From positions 1 through 64,000 of the forward strand of contig NZ_JRUD01000011.1 of NCBI RefSeq assembly GCF_000802425.1: 64,000 nucleotides of DNA, in the 5' to 3' direction. The position numbers and the translations under genes were made by a program. Shown piece by piece: positions 48,115 to 59,740 of this stretch (its first letter is position 1; the number at the start of each line of letters is the position of its first letter). Below the pieces are notes generated by a model. It was not told where the DNA came from, searched no databases, and was given only the letters and a program-made list of their open reading frames with translations. This DNA is from Pseudomonas flexibilis (GTDB lineage: Bacteria; Pseudomonadota; Gammaproteobacteria; Pseudomonadales; Pseudomonadaceae).

Positions 48115-48384
48115 ATGGCACTGAGCGTTGAAGAAAAAGCCCAGATCGTTAACGAGAACAAGCAGCACGAAGGCGACACCGGTTCCCCCGAAGTGCAGGT
48201 TGCTCTGCTGACCGCCAACATCAACAAGCTGCAGGATCACTTCAAGGCCAACGGCAAGGACCACCACTCCCGTCGTGGTCTGATCCGTATGGTTAACCAG
48301 CGCCGCAAGCTGCTGGACTACCTGAAGGGTAAGGATGCCACTCGTTACAGCGCCCTGATCGCGCGTCTGGGCCTGCGTCGCTAA
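48115..48384 (+). CDS. rpsO: 30S ribosomal protein S15
   Basis: This 89-residue protein binds the central domain of 16S rRNA. The sequence [39 protein letters not shown] and [21 protein letters not shown] is canonical. AAGGAG is well placed. The hairpin and purine-rich stretch upstream may take part in autoregulation by S15, as in E. coli, though I cannot show the pseudoknot. pnp follows after a 173-bp gap. Confidence 0.98.
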   Translation: MALSVEEKAQIVNENKQHEGDTGSPEVQVALLTANINKLQDHFKANGKDHHSRRGLIRMVNQRRKLLDYLKGKDATRYSALIARLGLRR

Positions 48385-48403
48385 GACGTACGCGAGCTGG
48401 AAG

Positions 48404-48477
48404 GCTGGAAGCTGGGGGTGGGGAGTTGGAAGTGGGTTAGCTGTCCCGCTTGCAACTCTCCACTTCCAGCTTTCCGC
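48404..48477 (+). repeat. long imperfect hairpin repeat (AGCTGGAAG family), copy 2, in the pnp leader
   Basis: The left arm, starting GCTGGAAGCTGG at 48404 and running to GAGTTGGAAG, pairs with the right arm CTTGCAACTCTCCACTTCC then AGCTTTCCGC (48449-48477), a stem of about 27 pairs with few mismatches. In E. coli the pnp leader carries an RNase III-cleaved hairpin used in autoregulation; this stem occupies the same place, but the related copy at 46606 suggests a repeat family. Confidence 0.65.
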
Positions 48478-48557
48478 TTTCTGTACTGGAAGGATCGGGT
48501 CCGACTCCCGGCATTCCAACCGATTTCCCCAAGGGCAACACAGAGAAGGAAAACACC

Positions 48558-50666
<2,109 letters not shown>

Positions 50667-50680
50667 GCGACACCGGTACG

Positions 50681-50706
50681 AAAAGGCCCCGTAAGGGGCC
50701 TTTTTC
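50681..50706 (+). terminator. terminator of pnp
   Basis: AAAAGGCCCC (50681-50690) pairs with GGGGCCTTTTT (50695-50705), 15 bp after the stop codon. Confidence 0.92.
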
Positions 50707-50838
50707 GTTTCCGGACAGAGAAAGCGAGCGAGGCCAATCGGCAGGCTGCTCTGAACTGCGCGAGGGATTGCCGGGTCTACCCCTCCACTGCGGCCGGAGA
50801 GTGCCGTGGAGTCCCCTGAAAACACAGGAGTGAACAGC

Positions 50839-51198
50839 ATGAAGAAAGTCCAGACAACGTTGAGCGCCTCCGCGCTGGCCCTGGTTCTCGGCCTCCCTCT
50901 CGTACCCGCCTGGGCAGACCAGCCCATGGCAGGTGTCCTGCTGGCGGCCGGCGAGTCGACCATGGACGAAGCGGGTGATGCGGTGTCCGACACCTGGATT
51001 ACCACCAAGGTCAAATCCGCCCTGCTGGTGGATGACAGCACCCCCGGCATGGATATCGAAGTGGAGACCAAGGATGGCGTGGTCTCGCTGACCGGCACGG
51101 TGGCCACCGAGGCCGAGCGCGAGATGGCCATTACCAAGGCCAAGGAGATCAAGGGCGTGCGCGAGGTCATGGCGGATGGGCTGAAAACCATGGACTGA
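50839..51198 (+). CDS. BON-domain periplasmic protein (OsmY-like)
   Basis: This is a 119-residue protein. The signal peptide is MKKVQTTLSASALALVLGLPL followed by VPAWA. One BON domain fills the mature part: DTWITTKVKSALLVDDSTPGMDIEVETKDGVVSLTGTVATEAEREMAITKAKEIKGVREV. BON domains are thought to bind membranes or lipids; E. coli OsmY is an osmotic-stress periplasmic chaperone with two such domains. The start at 50839 has CAGGAG upstream. It follows pnp as PA4739 does in P. aeruginosa. Confidence 0.85.
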   Translation: MKKVQTTLSASALALVLGLPLVPAWADQPMAGVLLAAGESTMDEAGDAVSDTWITTKVKSALLVDDSTPGMDIEVETKDGVVSLTGTVATEAEREMAITKAKEIKGVREVMADGLKTMD

Positions 51199-51216
51199 GC
51201 CCGCCATGCGGAAAGC

Positions 51217-51243
51217 CCGAAGCCGCCGTCCAGGCGGCTTCGG
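51217..51243. terminator. bidirectional hairpin between BON gene and DUF2845 gene
   Basis: CCGAAGCCGCC (51217-51227) pairs perfectly with GGCGGCTTCGG (51233-51243). It lies between convergent genes. T-rich tracts on either side are short. Confidence 0.7.
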
Positions 51244-51246
51244 CGT

Positions 51247-51549
51247 TTACAGGTTGCGTTCGCTACGGATGTCCCGCAACCGTCCCCCTTCAAAGCGCAG
51301 GATGTGGTACATGCCGTTGCGTGGCCCGTAGATCCATTCCTCGACACCCACGTCGTAGCGCAGGCCGTATTCGTCACGTTGAAGCTTGAGGCCCAGCTGG
51401 GACTGATTCACCGGCTCGCCGCACTTGCGCAGTACCTCCCAGGCCGAGTCGCCCAGGCTGATCAGCTCGCTGCCGCAACGCAGCGTCGAGGATGCCTGCG
51501 CCAGGGACGCGAGTAACAACAGGGCGGCGAGCAGCGTTGTTTTCATCAT
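51247..51549 (-). CDS. DUF2845 exported protein
   Basis: This is a protein of about 100 residues with a signal peptide (MKTTLLAALLLLASLAQAS). The mature part has the DUF2845 pattern: LRCGSELISLGDSAWEVLRKCGEP, then RYDVGVEEWIYGPRNGMYHILRFEGGRL. Two cysteines could form a disulfide. Function is unknown. Several adjacent starts exist (GTG 51552, ATG 51549, ATG 51546). The start overlaps the stop of the DUF748 gene, so the two are coupled. Confidence 0.8.
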   Translation of the reverse strand: MMKTTLLAALLLLASLAQASSTLRCGSELISLGDSAWEVLRKCGEPVNQSQLGLKLQRDEYGLRYDVGVEEWIYGPRNGMYHILRFEGGRLRDIRSERNL

Positions 51550-54428
51550 CACTGACTGTCCAGATGCAAGGGTGTCTCCACGCTGCCAGTGGTGCCGGCC
51601 GTGACCAGCGTACTGTCCAGCAGATAGATGCGTTTATCTTCGAGTCCGCCCTGGTCCACCAGATACGCCTTGATACTGGCCGCACGTTCCTGGGCCAGGC
51701 GGCGCAGGGCCGTGGGATTGTCGCTCCAGCGTGCCAGCAGGGCTTGGCGCATGTTGTCGTGGATCTGCTCGTCCGCAAGCTCAGCCCAGCTGGCGGGAGG
51801 TTGCCCCAGCTGGCTGCGGTAGATGGCCTGCAGCAAGGAATCACCCAGGTCCTCGTCGATCTCCAGATCGTCTGGGGTGGCGGGTACCGGCTGACCGCGG
51901 CGCTGCAAGCTGTTGTACCAGAGTTGCCGGTACTCACGCTGCAGGCGCCGCTCGGCCAGCAGCGGGCCATCGGCGCTCACCGCGCTGGCGCCTTCCACCT
52001 CCAGTCGTAACTGCGGCCGCTGCCTGAGCGCCGCCGCCAGGGTGTCCAGGCGCTGGCGAGCGGCATCGCCCAGTACGCTGCTGCCGGGCTCGAAGGGAAC
52101 ACGGTCGAGGTCCTCATCGCTGCCGCCCACCAGCCCGGCGACGAACTTGAAGGGCGCCTGCACAGCCCGCAGCACCAGATTGCGCAACGTCTGCCAGATG
52201 ATCGGCATGACGCTGAACTGCGGGTCGTTGAGGTCACCCTGCACCGGCAGTGCAATGTCGATGTTGCCCTTGGTGTCCTTGAGCAGCGCCACGGCCAGGC
52301 GCACCGGCAGATCCACCGCGTCGTCGCTGTCGACCCGCTCGCCCAGCTGCAGGTTCTCCAGCAGCACATGGTTCTCGGCATTCAGCCGGCCCTCGTCGAT
52401 GCGGTAGTGCAGATCCAGGTTGAGACGGCCGCGCCGGATGCGGTAGCCGGCGAACTTGCCGGAGTAGGGTGTCAGGGTGGTCAGCTCCACCTGTTTGAAA
52501 ACGGTGGCGATATCCAGGCTGTGCAGCGGGTCGAACGGCGTCAGTCGGCCCTTGATGGTGACCGGCGCGTAGCGATCGACCTTGCCGGTGATGTCCACGC
52601 TGGCGGCCTGCTTGCTCCGGTTGTCGAGGGTGCCGATACGGCCGTTGAGTTGCTGGATGGCCGTGGCGAAGTTCGGTCGCAGGCTGAAGTCGGCAAAGTT
52701 GGCCGAGCCGTCGCGAATCGCGATGCCGCCGACGTGGATACCCAGAGGGGGTTCATTGGCGGAGGTGGCCTCGCCGGCTTCGGCCGTCGTGGGCTGCTCG
52801 ACAATCAGTTCATTGAGGTTGGTGCTGAGGTCTTCCTGGATAATCAGCCGTGCGTAGGGCTGCTCCAGTTCGATGCCCTCGATGTGCAACTGCTCGCCGT
52901 GCCGGTAGTCCAGCCCGTCCAGGCGCAGCGCCTGCCATTTGAGAAGGTCGCGGTGACGCAGGGTGTCACGGGTATGCAGACCTTGTACGCTGGCCTGCCC
53001 CCTGACCTGCAGTGCTAGCTGTTCGCCGTGGGCGACCTGCACATCCAGGTTGCCTGCCAGCTCACCGCCGAGAAGTTCAAGACGTACATACGGCGAGAGG
53101 TAGGCCTGGGCGACGCGCAGATCGATGGCCTGCAGCGTCACCGCCAGCTGGGCGGCGAGCGGCTGCAACCCGGCCTCGCCCTCGGCGTGCACGCGTCCCT
53201 GCTCGCCGAGGCCGCTGTCCAGGCGCAGCTGGAAAGGCGCCTGTCCCGAGCTGTCGAACTGGCGTACGTCCAGGTCCAGCGGGCCGACCAGCAGTTCAAC
53301 GGGTTGTTCCGTGGCGCGATCGGTCAGGTGGGCGCGGTAGCCGCGCAGTTGGGCGTCATTCAGCAGGATCTGCCAGGGCCTGCCCTCCGTGGTCGGGGCT
53401 TGCTCTGTTGCGCCGCCGTCCGCCTTGAGCAGGCGCAGCCAGTCGATTTCCCCGTCCGCTTCACGGGCGGCCCAGGTTTCCAGCCCGGCGCTGCGCAGCT
53501 GGCCGATTTCCAGCCGTTGCGCGGCCAGGTCCAGACTGGCTTGCTGGATGTCCAGATGCTCGAGGTTCAGGCGCGGTTGGCCGTCGAGGTCCTGAACCGC
53601 AAAGGGTGCCAGGCGCAGGCGGCCATTGGCCAGGGTGAGTTGCGTTCCCTCCGCCAGGTCGAGGCGGTAATCGGCGGCGGCGTTGAGCACGCCGTCACGC
53701 AGCGACACCGCGATGTTTTCCTGCACATAGGGCCAGATGCTAGCCAGGCGCAGATCCTTCAGTTCCAGGTGGCCGCTGGAGCGGAAGGGCAGCAGATGCA
53801 GCTGGCCGCGCCAGTGGAGCGTGCCGCCCGCCGGCCCCTGTGCCACGAACTGAGCTTCGGCTTCATCATCGGAGCGGGTGCGCAGGTTGTGCAGCTCCAG
53901 ATCGAGCGGGTCGTAGGTGAAGTCGACGGTTTCGCCAGGGCGTCGATCCTGGAAATGCACCAGACCGCGCTCCAGCAGCAGGCGATCGATGCGCAGCGGG
54001 AAGGGGCGGCTCGGTTCCGCGTTCACCGGCTTGGGGCTTTCCTCGCTGGCTGGAAAGGCGAAGAGCCGGCTGAGGTTGAGCTTCCCTTCAGCGTCGAACA
54101 GCACTTCCGTGTGCGGGCGGACCAAGCGCACCTCGGCCAGATGCAGGGTGCGCTGCCACAGGCTGCGCCATTCCAGGTCGACATGCAGGAACTCGAAGGC
54201 CAGCTGCGGGGCTTCGGTATCGCCGATGCGCAGGTGGTAAAGGTCCAGCGTCAGGCGGAACGGGTTGAACTCCAGGCGCTCCAGGCGCGCCGGTTCGGTG
54301 GCATAGAGTGCCAGCTGCTGATTGGCGATGCGCAGCGCCACCCCGGGCACGATGAAGAAGCCGATCAGTGCATAGAACGCCAGGAAGATGGCCAGGCCGC
54401 GAGCCAGGCGCAGGGGCAGGTTCGACAT
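51549..54428 (-). CDS. DUF748 AsmA-like envelope protein
   Basis: This 959-residue protein has an N-terminal membrane anchor (LARGLAIFLAFYALIGFFIVP) and a long beta-rich periplasmic region with repeated AsmA/DUF748 strands (LDLYHLRIGD, LNLEHLDIQQASLDL, LLGGELAGNLDVQVAHGEQ, LLENLQLGERVDSDDAVDLPVRLAVALLKD). The near C-terminal KGNIDIALPVQGDLNDPQFS is the strongest family motif. The final 200 residues look OmpA-C-like (LGDAARQRLDTLAAALRQRPQLRLEVEG, ERRLQREYRQ). AsmA-like proteins are implicated in lipid transport across the periplasm; the role here is inferred only. Confidence 0.85.
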   Translation of the reverse strand: MSNLPLRLARGLAIFLAFYALIGFFIVPGVALRIANQQLALYATEPARLERLEFNPFRLTLDLYHLRIGDTEAPQLAFEFLHVDLEWRSLWQRTLHLAEVRLVRPHTEVLFDAEGKLNLSRLFAFPASEESPKPVNAEPSRPFPLRIDRLLLERGLVHFQDRRPGETVDFTYDPLDLELHNLRTRSDDEAEAQFVAQGPAGGTLHWRGQLHLLPFRSSGHLELKDLRLASIWPYVQENIAVSLRDGVLNAAADYRLDLAEGTQLTLANGRLRLAPFAVQDLDGQPRLNLEHLDIQQASLDLAAQRLEIGQLRSAGLETWAAREADGEIDWLRLLKADGGATEQAPTTEGRPWQILLNDAQLRGYRAHLTDRATEQPVELLVGPLDLDVRQFDSSGQAPFQLRLDSGLGEQGRVHAEGEAGLQPLAAQLAVTLQAIDLRVAQAYLSPYVRLELLGGELAGNLDVQVAHGEQLALQVRGQASVQGLHTRDTLRHRDLLKWQALRLDGLDYRHGEQLHIEGIELEQPYARLIIQEDLSTNLNELIVEQPTTAEAGEATSANEPPLGIHVGGIAIRDGSANFADFSLRPNFATAIQQLNGRIGTLDNRSKQAASVDITGKVDRYAPVTIKGRLTPFDPLHSLDIATVFKQVELTTLTPYSGKFAGYRIRRGRLNLDLHYRIDEGRLNAENHVLLENLQLGERVDSDDAVDLPVRLAVALLKDTKGNIDIALPVQGDLNDPQFSVMPIIWQTLRNLVLRAVQAPFKFVAGLVGGSDEDLDRVPFEPGSSVLGDAARQRLDTLAAALRQRPQLRLEVEGASAVSADGPLLAERRLQREYRQLWYNSLQRRGQPVPATPDDLEIDEDLGDSLLQAIYRSQLGQPPASWAELADEQIHDNMRQALLARWSDNPTALRRLAQERAASIKAYLVDQGGLEDKRIYLLDSTLVTAGTTGSVETPLHLDSQ

Positions 54429-54490
54429 GAGGGTTCCGCCAGCTTTGACGGCGCCAAGTATGGCAGCTGAATGCGGGTCTGCCCGGGAAC

Positions 54491-55501
54491 TCAGAGCCTC
54501 AGGATCAGCGTCTTCAGCGGCGGGTCCCCGGCGAGCGAGGGAAAATCACTGGCCGGGGGCAGGTACTGGCAGTCGCGCACCGGTCGGCCGGCTTTTTCGG
54601 CGCAGCGCAGCACCAGGCTGCGCCACTCGTCCAGCGGTACCTTGGCCAGGTTGTTGTTGCACACCAGCGTGCCGCCGTCGGCGGTCACCTGCAGGGCCGG
54701 CTTGAGCAGGCTCTGGTAGTCGCGTAGCAGATCGACGGTGCCAAACGGGCTCTTCGCCCAGGCCGGAGGGTCGAGGAACACCAGGTCGAACTGCCGCGCC
54801 TCAAGGTGCGGGTAGACCGGCAGGCGCTGACCGCGGCGATGGGCGACGGGCTGCCCGGCCAGTTGACGGATGGCCGGGAAGTAGTCGGACTGCACGAAGC
54901 GCATGGTCGGTAGTTGCGGATTGAGTGCGACATTCTCGCGACCGACGGCCAGGTTGCCGGCGGCGAAGTCCAGGTTCCACACCTCCGAGGCGCCGCCGGC
55001 TGCCGCGCACAGGCCGACGCCGCAGGTGTAGGCGAACAGGTTGAGCACGGACAATCCCTGGCTGTTGGCTTTCACCCAGCCGCGGGCGTTGCGCAGGTCG
55101 AGAAACAGCAGCGGATCCTGTCCGGCATGCCGGCCACGCACCCGGTAGTTCAGTCCCCATTCATGTCCCACCTGCTCGGCGACGGCGTCCGCATCGGGGC
55201 GGTACGCTCCGCGATCGACCCGCGAGTTGCCGCGCGCGCGATCGTTGTATACCGGCAGCAGCGGATGCCCGAAGAAGGCCTCGACTTCGGCGACCAGCAG
55301 GGGCAGCTGTTGCGGATCCAGTGATTCGTGAAAGCTCTGGATCAGCAGCTGCGGGCCGTAGCGGTCCAGCGTGAGGCCGGGCGCGCCTTCCTGGCTGCCA
55401 TGGAACAGCCGATAGCAGTCGGTACCTTGGCCATGCAGGCGCTCGATCAGTTCGCGGCGGGAGGCGAGGGCGGCGCGCAGCGCCTGTTGCAGAGCAGGCA
55501 T
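54491..55501 (-). CDS. class I SAM-dependent methyltransferase (RlmI-like)
   Basis: This is a 336-residue enzyme. The N-terminal part (YRLFHGSQEGAPGLTLDRYGPQLLIQ) and the Rossmann core resemble RlmI/RlmK-type 23S rRNA methyltransferases. The SAM motif is VLNLFAYTCGVGLCAAAGGAS, the acidic ribose-binding residue follows in VWNLDFA, and the catalytic-type motif is FDLVFLDPPAWAKS. It lacks the PUA domain at the very start that RlmI has. The rRNA or other substrate is not defined. Confidence 0.82.
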   Translation of the reverse strand: MPALQQALRAALASRRELIERLHGQGTDCYRLFHGSQEGAPGLTLDRYGPQLLIQSFHESLDPQQLPLLVAEVEAFFGHPLLPVYNDRARGNSRVDRGAYRPDADAVAEQVGHEWGLNYRVRGRHAGQDPLLFLDLRNARGWVKANSQGLSVLNLFAYTCGVGLCAAAGGASEVWNLDFAAGNLAVGRENVALNPQLPTMRFVQSDYFPAIRQLAGQPVAHRRGQRLPVYPHLEARQFDLVFLDPPAWAKSPFGTVDLLRDYQSLLKPALQVTADGGTLVCNNNLAKVPLDEWRSLVLRCAEKAGRPVRDCQYLPPASDFPSLAGDPPLKTLILRL

Positions 55502-55617
55502 GCGAAGCTACTCGGGAGGGACGGGGAGAGGCGGCGATTCTAACGGAAATCGCCCGCGACCAGCAGAACCCCCTTGTTCGTGGGTATGGTCCCGCCCGCT
55601 CCGCGGCGGGGCTGGCA

Positions 55618-55645
55618 GGGTGGTCAACGCAACACGTGGCCACCT
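55618..55645. repeat. palindromic GGTGGTCA element
   Basis: AGGGTGGTCA (55618-55627) and TGGCCACCT (55637-55645) form an imperfect inverted repeat related to the elements at 3292 and 3390. It lies in a 201-bp gap that otherwise shows only GC-rich short palindromes. Confidence 0.45.
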
Positions 55646-55702
55646 CGGCGGCCGGCGCACGTGCCCGGGATCGCAGCGATATGCCGAGCACGTTCTCGAA
55701 AC

Positions 55703-56581
55703 CTAGCCGCCCGGCGGCATGCCCATGCGGCGCCGGGCACGGTGGATCGAGCCGTTGCGCACCGCCCAGCGCAGCACGGGCGCACTGTGGCGCACCGCCG
55801 TGCGGATCAGCTGGCGGCGTGGTGCCGCCAGGTGAAAGCCCAGCAGGTGAGTCGCCCAGTCGGGCAGCAGCTCGATGCCGGCCTGCAGCATCAGGCTGCC
55901 GAAGGGACGGGTCAGGGTGCTCGGGGCTGGCGCATCGAGCAGGGCATCCAGCACCTCCCGGCAGCGCCAGTCGCAAAGCAGTTCCGCCTGCATCGCCCGG
56001 AAGTAGTCGGCCACCTGCTGGCGTGAGCGCGGAATGTCGCGGGCACCGAGCAGTTCGCCGACCTGGGCGATCTCGGCGTAGTAGCGGTCCTGCTCGGCGC
56101 CGCTCAGATGGGGGTTGCGATAACGCAGGTGCGATTGCAGGAAGCTGTACACCTCGGCCACGTGCACCCAGGTGAGCAGGTGCGGATCGTTGGCCGCGTA
56201 GGGTCGGCCATCCGGCGCGATGCCGCTGACCCGGTCATGGATGGCGCGCACCCGGGCGATCAGCCGTTCGGCATCGGCGCGGCTGGCGAAGGTGGTGCCG
56301 GCGATGAACTGGCCGGTGCGGCGCAGGCGGCCCAGCATGTCCTGGCGGAAGTTGGAATGCTCCCAGACCCCGGCCAGGGCCAGCGGATGCAGCATCTGGA
56401 TCATCAGCGCGGAGATGCCGCCGATCAGCATCGAGGTGAAGTCGCTGTGTACTCGCCAGCACACCGAGTCCGGGCCGAACAGGCCGGGATCCCCCTTGGG
56501 GTGTTCCATGTCGACGCCGGAGAGGGTAAGCCCACTCAGGCTGAGCACATGGCGCTCGATGCGCTGGCGCAGGAATTCCAT
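55703..56581 (-). CDS. MpaB/DUF2236 family protein, possible haem oxygenase-type enzyme
   Basis: This 292-residue protein belongs to the DUF2236 family, which includes the rubber-oxidising Lcp proteins and fungal MpaB. Visible motifs: SVCWRVHSDFTSMLIGGISALMIQMLHPLALAGVWEHSNFRQDMLGRLRRTGQFI, with conserved histidines, and ANDPHLLTWVHVAEVYSF. Lcp is a b-type haem protein that cleaves polyisoprenes; whether this one does is unknown. It lies directly after pgi (54 bp) on the same strand. Confidence 0.82.
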   Translation of the reverse strand: MEFLRQRIERHVLSLSGLTLSGVDMEHPKGDPGLFGPDSVCWRVHSDFTSMLIGGISALMIQMLHPLALAGVWEHSNFRQDMLGRLRRTGQFIAGTTFASRADAERLIARVRAIHDRVSGIAPDGRPYAANDPHLLTWVHVAEVYSFLQSHLRYRNPHLSGAEQDRYYAEIAQVGELLGARDIPRSRQQVADYFRAMQAELLCDWRCREVLDALLDAPAPSTLTRPFGSLMLQAGIELLPDWATHLLGFHLAAPRRQLIRTAVRHSAPVLRWAVRNGSIHRARRRMGMPPGG

Positions 56582-56635
56582 CGTGGTCGCCTCATGCTCT
56601 TGGGGGCCGGTGGACCTCCTGCCTACCCATTACCG

Positions 56636-58303
56636 CTAGCCGCGATGGCGGCTGCGGAAGAAGTCGATCAGTCCGCGGGTCGAGCCATCCTCGTCGCTGG
56701 CCGGGCGCTGGCCGGTGAGGCTGTCGTAGACGTTGCGGCCCAGTTCCTTGCCGAGCTCAACCCCCCACTGATCGAAGGCGTTGATGCCCCAGATGGCGCT
56801 CTGCACGAAGACCTTGTGCTCATAGAGCGCCACCAGGGCGCCCAGCCGGCGCGGGTCGATGTGCTCGATCACCAGGGTGTTGCTGGGGCGGTTGCCGGGG
56901 ATGACCTTGTGCGGCGCCAGGCGCTGCACCTCGGCCTCGGCCAGGCCCTTGGCGCGCAGCTCCGCTTCGGCTTCCGCGCGGGTCTTGCCGAGCATCAGCG
57001 CCTGGCTCTGCGACAGGCAGTTGGCGTACAGCCACTGGTGGTGGTCACCCAGCGGGTTGTAGCTGACCACCGGGACGATGAAGTCGGCGGGAATGAACTG
57101 GGTGCCCTGGTGCAGCAGCTGATGGTAGGCATGCTGGCCGTTGCAGCCGACGCCGCCCCAGACCACCGCGCCAGTGTCGCAGGGCGCCGGGCGGCCATCC
57201 TGCAGCACGCTCTTGCCGTTGGATTCCATGTCCAGCTGCTGCAGGTGTTTCACGAAGTTGCGCAGGTAGTGGTCGTAGGGCAGGAACGCATGGCTGCGCG
57301 CGCCCCAGAAGTTCTGGTACCAGACGCCGAGCATGGCCAGCAGCACCGGCATGTTGCGCTCGAACGGCGCGTCGCGCAGATGGCGGTCCATGCTGTAGGC
57401 GCCGGTGAGCAGCTCCTTGAAGTTGGCCATGCCGATGGCCAGCGCGGTGGGCAGGCCGATGGCCGACCACAGCGAGTAGCGGCCGCCGACCCAGTCCCAC
57501 ATGGGGAAGATGTTCTCTTCGCGGATGCCGAAGTCGATGGCCGCCTGGCGATTGCTGGTGACGGCGATGAAGTGCCGGTACAGCTTGCCCTCGCAGCCGC
57601 CGCTGGCCAGGTACCACTCGCGGGCGGCGAGGGCGTTCTTCAGGGTTTCCAGGGTGCTGAACGACTTGCTGGAGACGATGAACAGGGTAGTTTCGGCGTT
57701 CAGCCGCGCGGTCAGCTCGCGGAACTCGCTGCCGTCGATATTGGCCAGGTAGTGGCAGCGCACGCCGCGCTGGCGGAACGGCAACAGCGCCTCGGAGACC
57801 AACTCGGGACCCAGGTAGGAGCCGCCGATGCCGATGTTCACCACGTCGGTGATGCTCTTCTCGCTGTAGCCGCGCCACAGGCTGCTGTGAATGCGGCCGA
57901 CCAGGTCGGTCATCTGCCCCAGCACCCGGTGCACCTCGGGCATCACGTCCTGGCCGTTGACCAGCACCTGCTCGCCAACCGGGCGGCGCAGGGCGGTGTG
58001 CAGCGCCGGGCGCCCCTCGGAGGCGTTCACCGGCTTGCCATCCAGCAGGGCCTCGATGGACGGCTGCAGACCTGCCTCGCGGGCCAGGCGCATCAGCAGC
58101 GCGATGGTCTGCTCGTTGACCAGATTCTTCGAGTAGTCGAGGAACAGCCCGCAGCTGTCCATGGAAAAGCTGGCAAAGCGCTTGGGATCCTCGGCGAACG
58201 CCTGGCGCAGGCTGAAGCCCCGCATGGCCTGGCGATGCTCGGCGAGCTGTTGCCAGGCGGGAAGGAGGGTGATGTCGTGCGGGGTCTGGTAGTACGGCAG
58301 CAT
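56636..58303 (-). CDS. pgi: glucose-6-phosphate isomerase
   Basis: This 555-residue enzyme interconverts glucose- and fructose-6-phosphate. Motifs: [74 protein letters not shown] and the C-terminal signature [19 protein letters not shown]. Catalytic Glu and His of the family are in these stretches. In PAO1, as I recall, an acsB gene follows pgi (PA4733); here the MpaB gene does. Confidence 0.97.
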   Translation of the reverse strand: MLPYYQTPHDITLLPAWQQLAEHRQAMRGFSLRQAFAEDPKRFASFSMDSCGLFLDYSKNLVNEQTIALLMRLAREAGLQPSIEALLDGKPVNASEGRPALHTALRRPVGEQVLVNGQDVMPEVHRVLGQMTDLVGRIHSSLWRGYSEKSITDVVNIGIGGSYLGPELVSEALLPFRQRGVRCHYLANIDGSEFRELTARLNAETTLFIVSSKSFSTLETLKNALAAREWYLASGGCEGKLYRHFIAVTSNRQAAIDFGIREENIFPMWDWVGGRYSLWSAIGLPTALAIGMANFKELLTGAYSMDRHLRDAPFERNMPVLLAMLGVWYQNFWGARSHAFLPYDHYLRNFVKHLQQLDMESNGKSVLQDGRPAPCDTGAVVWGGVGCNGQHAYHQLLHQGTQFIPADFIVPVVSYNPLGDHHQWLYANCLSQSQALMLGKTRAEAEAELRAKGLAEAEVQRLAPHKVIPGNRPSNTLVIEHIDPRRLGALVALYEHKVFVQSAIWGINAFDQWGVELGKELGRNVYDSLTGQRPASDEDGSTRGLIDFFRSRHRG

Positions 58304-58432
58304 GTCGTCCGGGTTCCTGGGGCGATGCCGCGAAGGCTGTGGCGCGGCGGGGCAAGTCCTGCGCGTAGGCGCGCTACTGTCCTTGGAGCGAAAAAACTCG
58401 CGGGGTTTCCCCCGGCCGACCGATGGCCGGCC

Positions 58433-58813
58433 TCAGGCCAGCTGCACCGGAATGGCGTTGCTGGTATGGCTCAGCGCACCGTCGGCGCCGATGTACAGCA
58501 CCCGTGGTGTGTGGTCATCCAGCTCGGCTTCGGCGTAGTGAGCATAGGCACAGATGATCAGGCGGTGGCCCACGTCGGCCTTGTGGGCAGCGGCTCCGTT
58601 GACGGAAATGATGCGCGACCCGGCTTCGCCACGAATGGCATAGGTGGTGAAACGTTCGCCATTGTCGACGTTGTAGATCTGGATCTGCTCGTATTCGCGA
58701 ATGCCGGACATGTCCAGCCAGTCGCCGTCGATGGCGCAGGAACCTTCGTAGTCGAGCACCGCGTGGGTAACGATGGCGCGGTGCAGTTTGGCCTTGAGCA
58801 TGATGGCATGCAT
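58433..58813 (-). CDS. panD: aspartate 1-decarboxylase (pro-enzyme)
   Basis: This 126-residue pyruvoyl enzyme makes beta-alanine for pantothenate. Self-cleavage occurs between G24 and S25 in [10 protein letters not shown]. Other signatures: [32 protein letters not shown] and [19 protein letters not shown]. It lies 78 bp downstream of panC, so panB, panC and panD form a pathway cluster. Confidence 0.97.
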   Translation of the reverse strand: MHAIMLKAKLHRAIVTHAVLDYEGSCAIDGDWLDMSGIREYEQIQIYNVDNGERFTTYAIRGEAGSRIISVNGAAAHKADVGHRLIICAYAHYAEAELDDHTPRVLYIGADGALSHTSNAIPVQLA

Positions 58814-58891
58814 GGCGGGGTAATCCTCCAGGGATGCGGGCGGCGGCGAGTGTGCCTCACCCCCGGGGGGTGGGCAAGCCGCCGCGCGGGG

Positions 58892-59740
58892 TCAGCGTTC
58901 GACGCAGAGGTTGTCGATCAGTCGGGTGTTGCCGAGATAGGCAGCGGTCAGCAGGACCAGTTTGCGGTCGTCCGCGGTGGCCGGGCGCAGGCTGCTGGCT
59001 TCGCGGATTTCCAGGTAATCCGGGCGGAAGCCGGCGGCCTCCTGGCTGCGACGGGCCTCGGCGACCAGCGCGGCATGGTCCGTCTCGCCGCTGCGCAGGC
59101 GCTCGGCCAGCTGTTGCAGGCTGCGGTACAGCGCCGGCGCAACGGATCGCTGCTCGGCGCTGAGATAGCCGTTGCGCGAGGACAGCGCCAGACCGTCCGC
59201 GGCACGCACGATGGGCGCGCCCTGGATCTCGATGGGCAGGTTCAGGTCGCGCACCAGGGTGCGGATCACCGCCAGCTGCTGGTAATCCTTCTCGCCGAAC
59301 ACGGCCATATCCGGCTGCACCATGTTGAACAGCTTGCATACCACGGTGGCCACACCCTCGAAGTGGCCGGGGCGGCTGGTGCCGCACAGGCCTTCGGAGA
59401 CACCGGGCACCAGCACGCGGGTCTGGCCGTCCATGCCATTGGGATACATCTCGGCGACGGTCGGGGTGAACAGCAGGTTGCAGCCGGCGGCCGCCAGCTT
59501 GTCCTGATCCTCGGCCAGGGTGCGCGGGTACTTGTCCAGATCCTCGTTGGCGCCGAACTGCAGCGGGTTGACGAAGATGCTGGCGACGATGAAGTCGGCG
59601 CTGCGGCGGGCCTGCTCGATCAGCGAGACATGGCCGGCATGCAGGTTGCCCATGGTGGGAACCAGGCCGATGCGCTGGCCCGCGCGGCGCGCCTGGGCGA
59701 CGGCGTCGCGCAGTTGCTGGACGGTGGTGACGGTGTTCAT
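58892..59740 (-). CDS. panC: pantothenate synthetase
   Basis: This 282-residue enzyme joins pantoate and beta-alanine using ATP. The nucleotide-binding HxGH-type motif is in [19 protein letters not shown]. Pantoate-binding residues lie in [20 protein letters not shown], and [19 protein letters not shown] and [11 protein letters not shown] are canonical. The start at 59740 overlaps the panB stop by 4 bp. The open frame upstream of it is panB in another phase. Confidence 0.97.
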   Translation of the reverse strand: MNTVTTVQQLRDAVAQARRAGQRIGLVPTMGNLHAGHVSLIEQARRSADFIVASIFVNPLQFGANEDLDKYPRTLAEDQDKLAAAGCNLLFTPTVAEMYPNGMDGQTRVLVPGVSEGLCGTSRPGHFEGVATVVCKLFNMVQPDMAVFGEKDYQQLAVIRTLVRDLNLPIEIQGAPIVRAADGLALSSRNGYLSAEQRSVAPALYRSLQQLAERLRSGETDHAALVAEARRSQEAAGFRPDYLEIREASSLRPATADDRKLVLLTAAYLGNTRLIDNLCVER

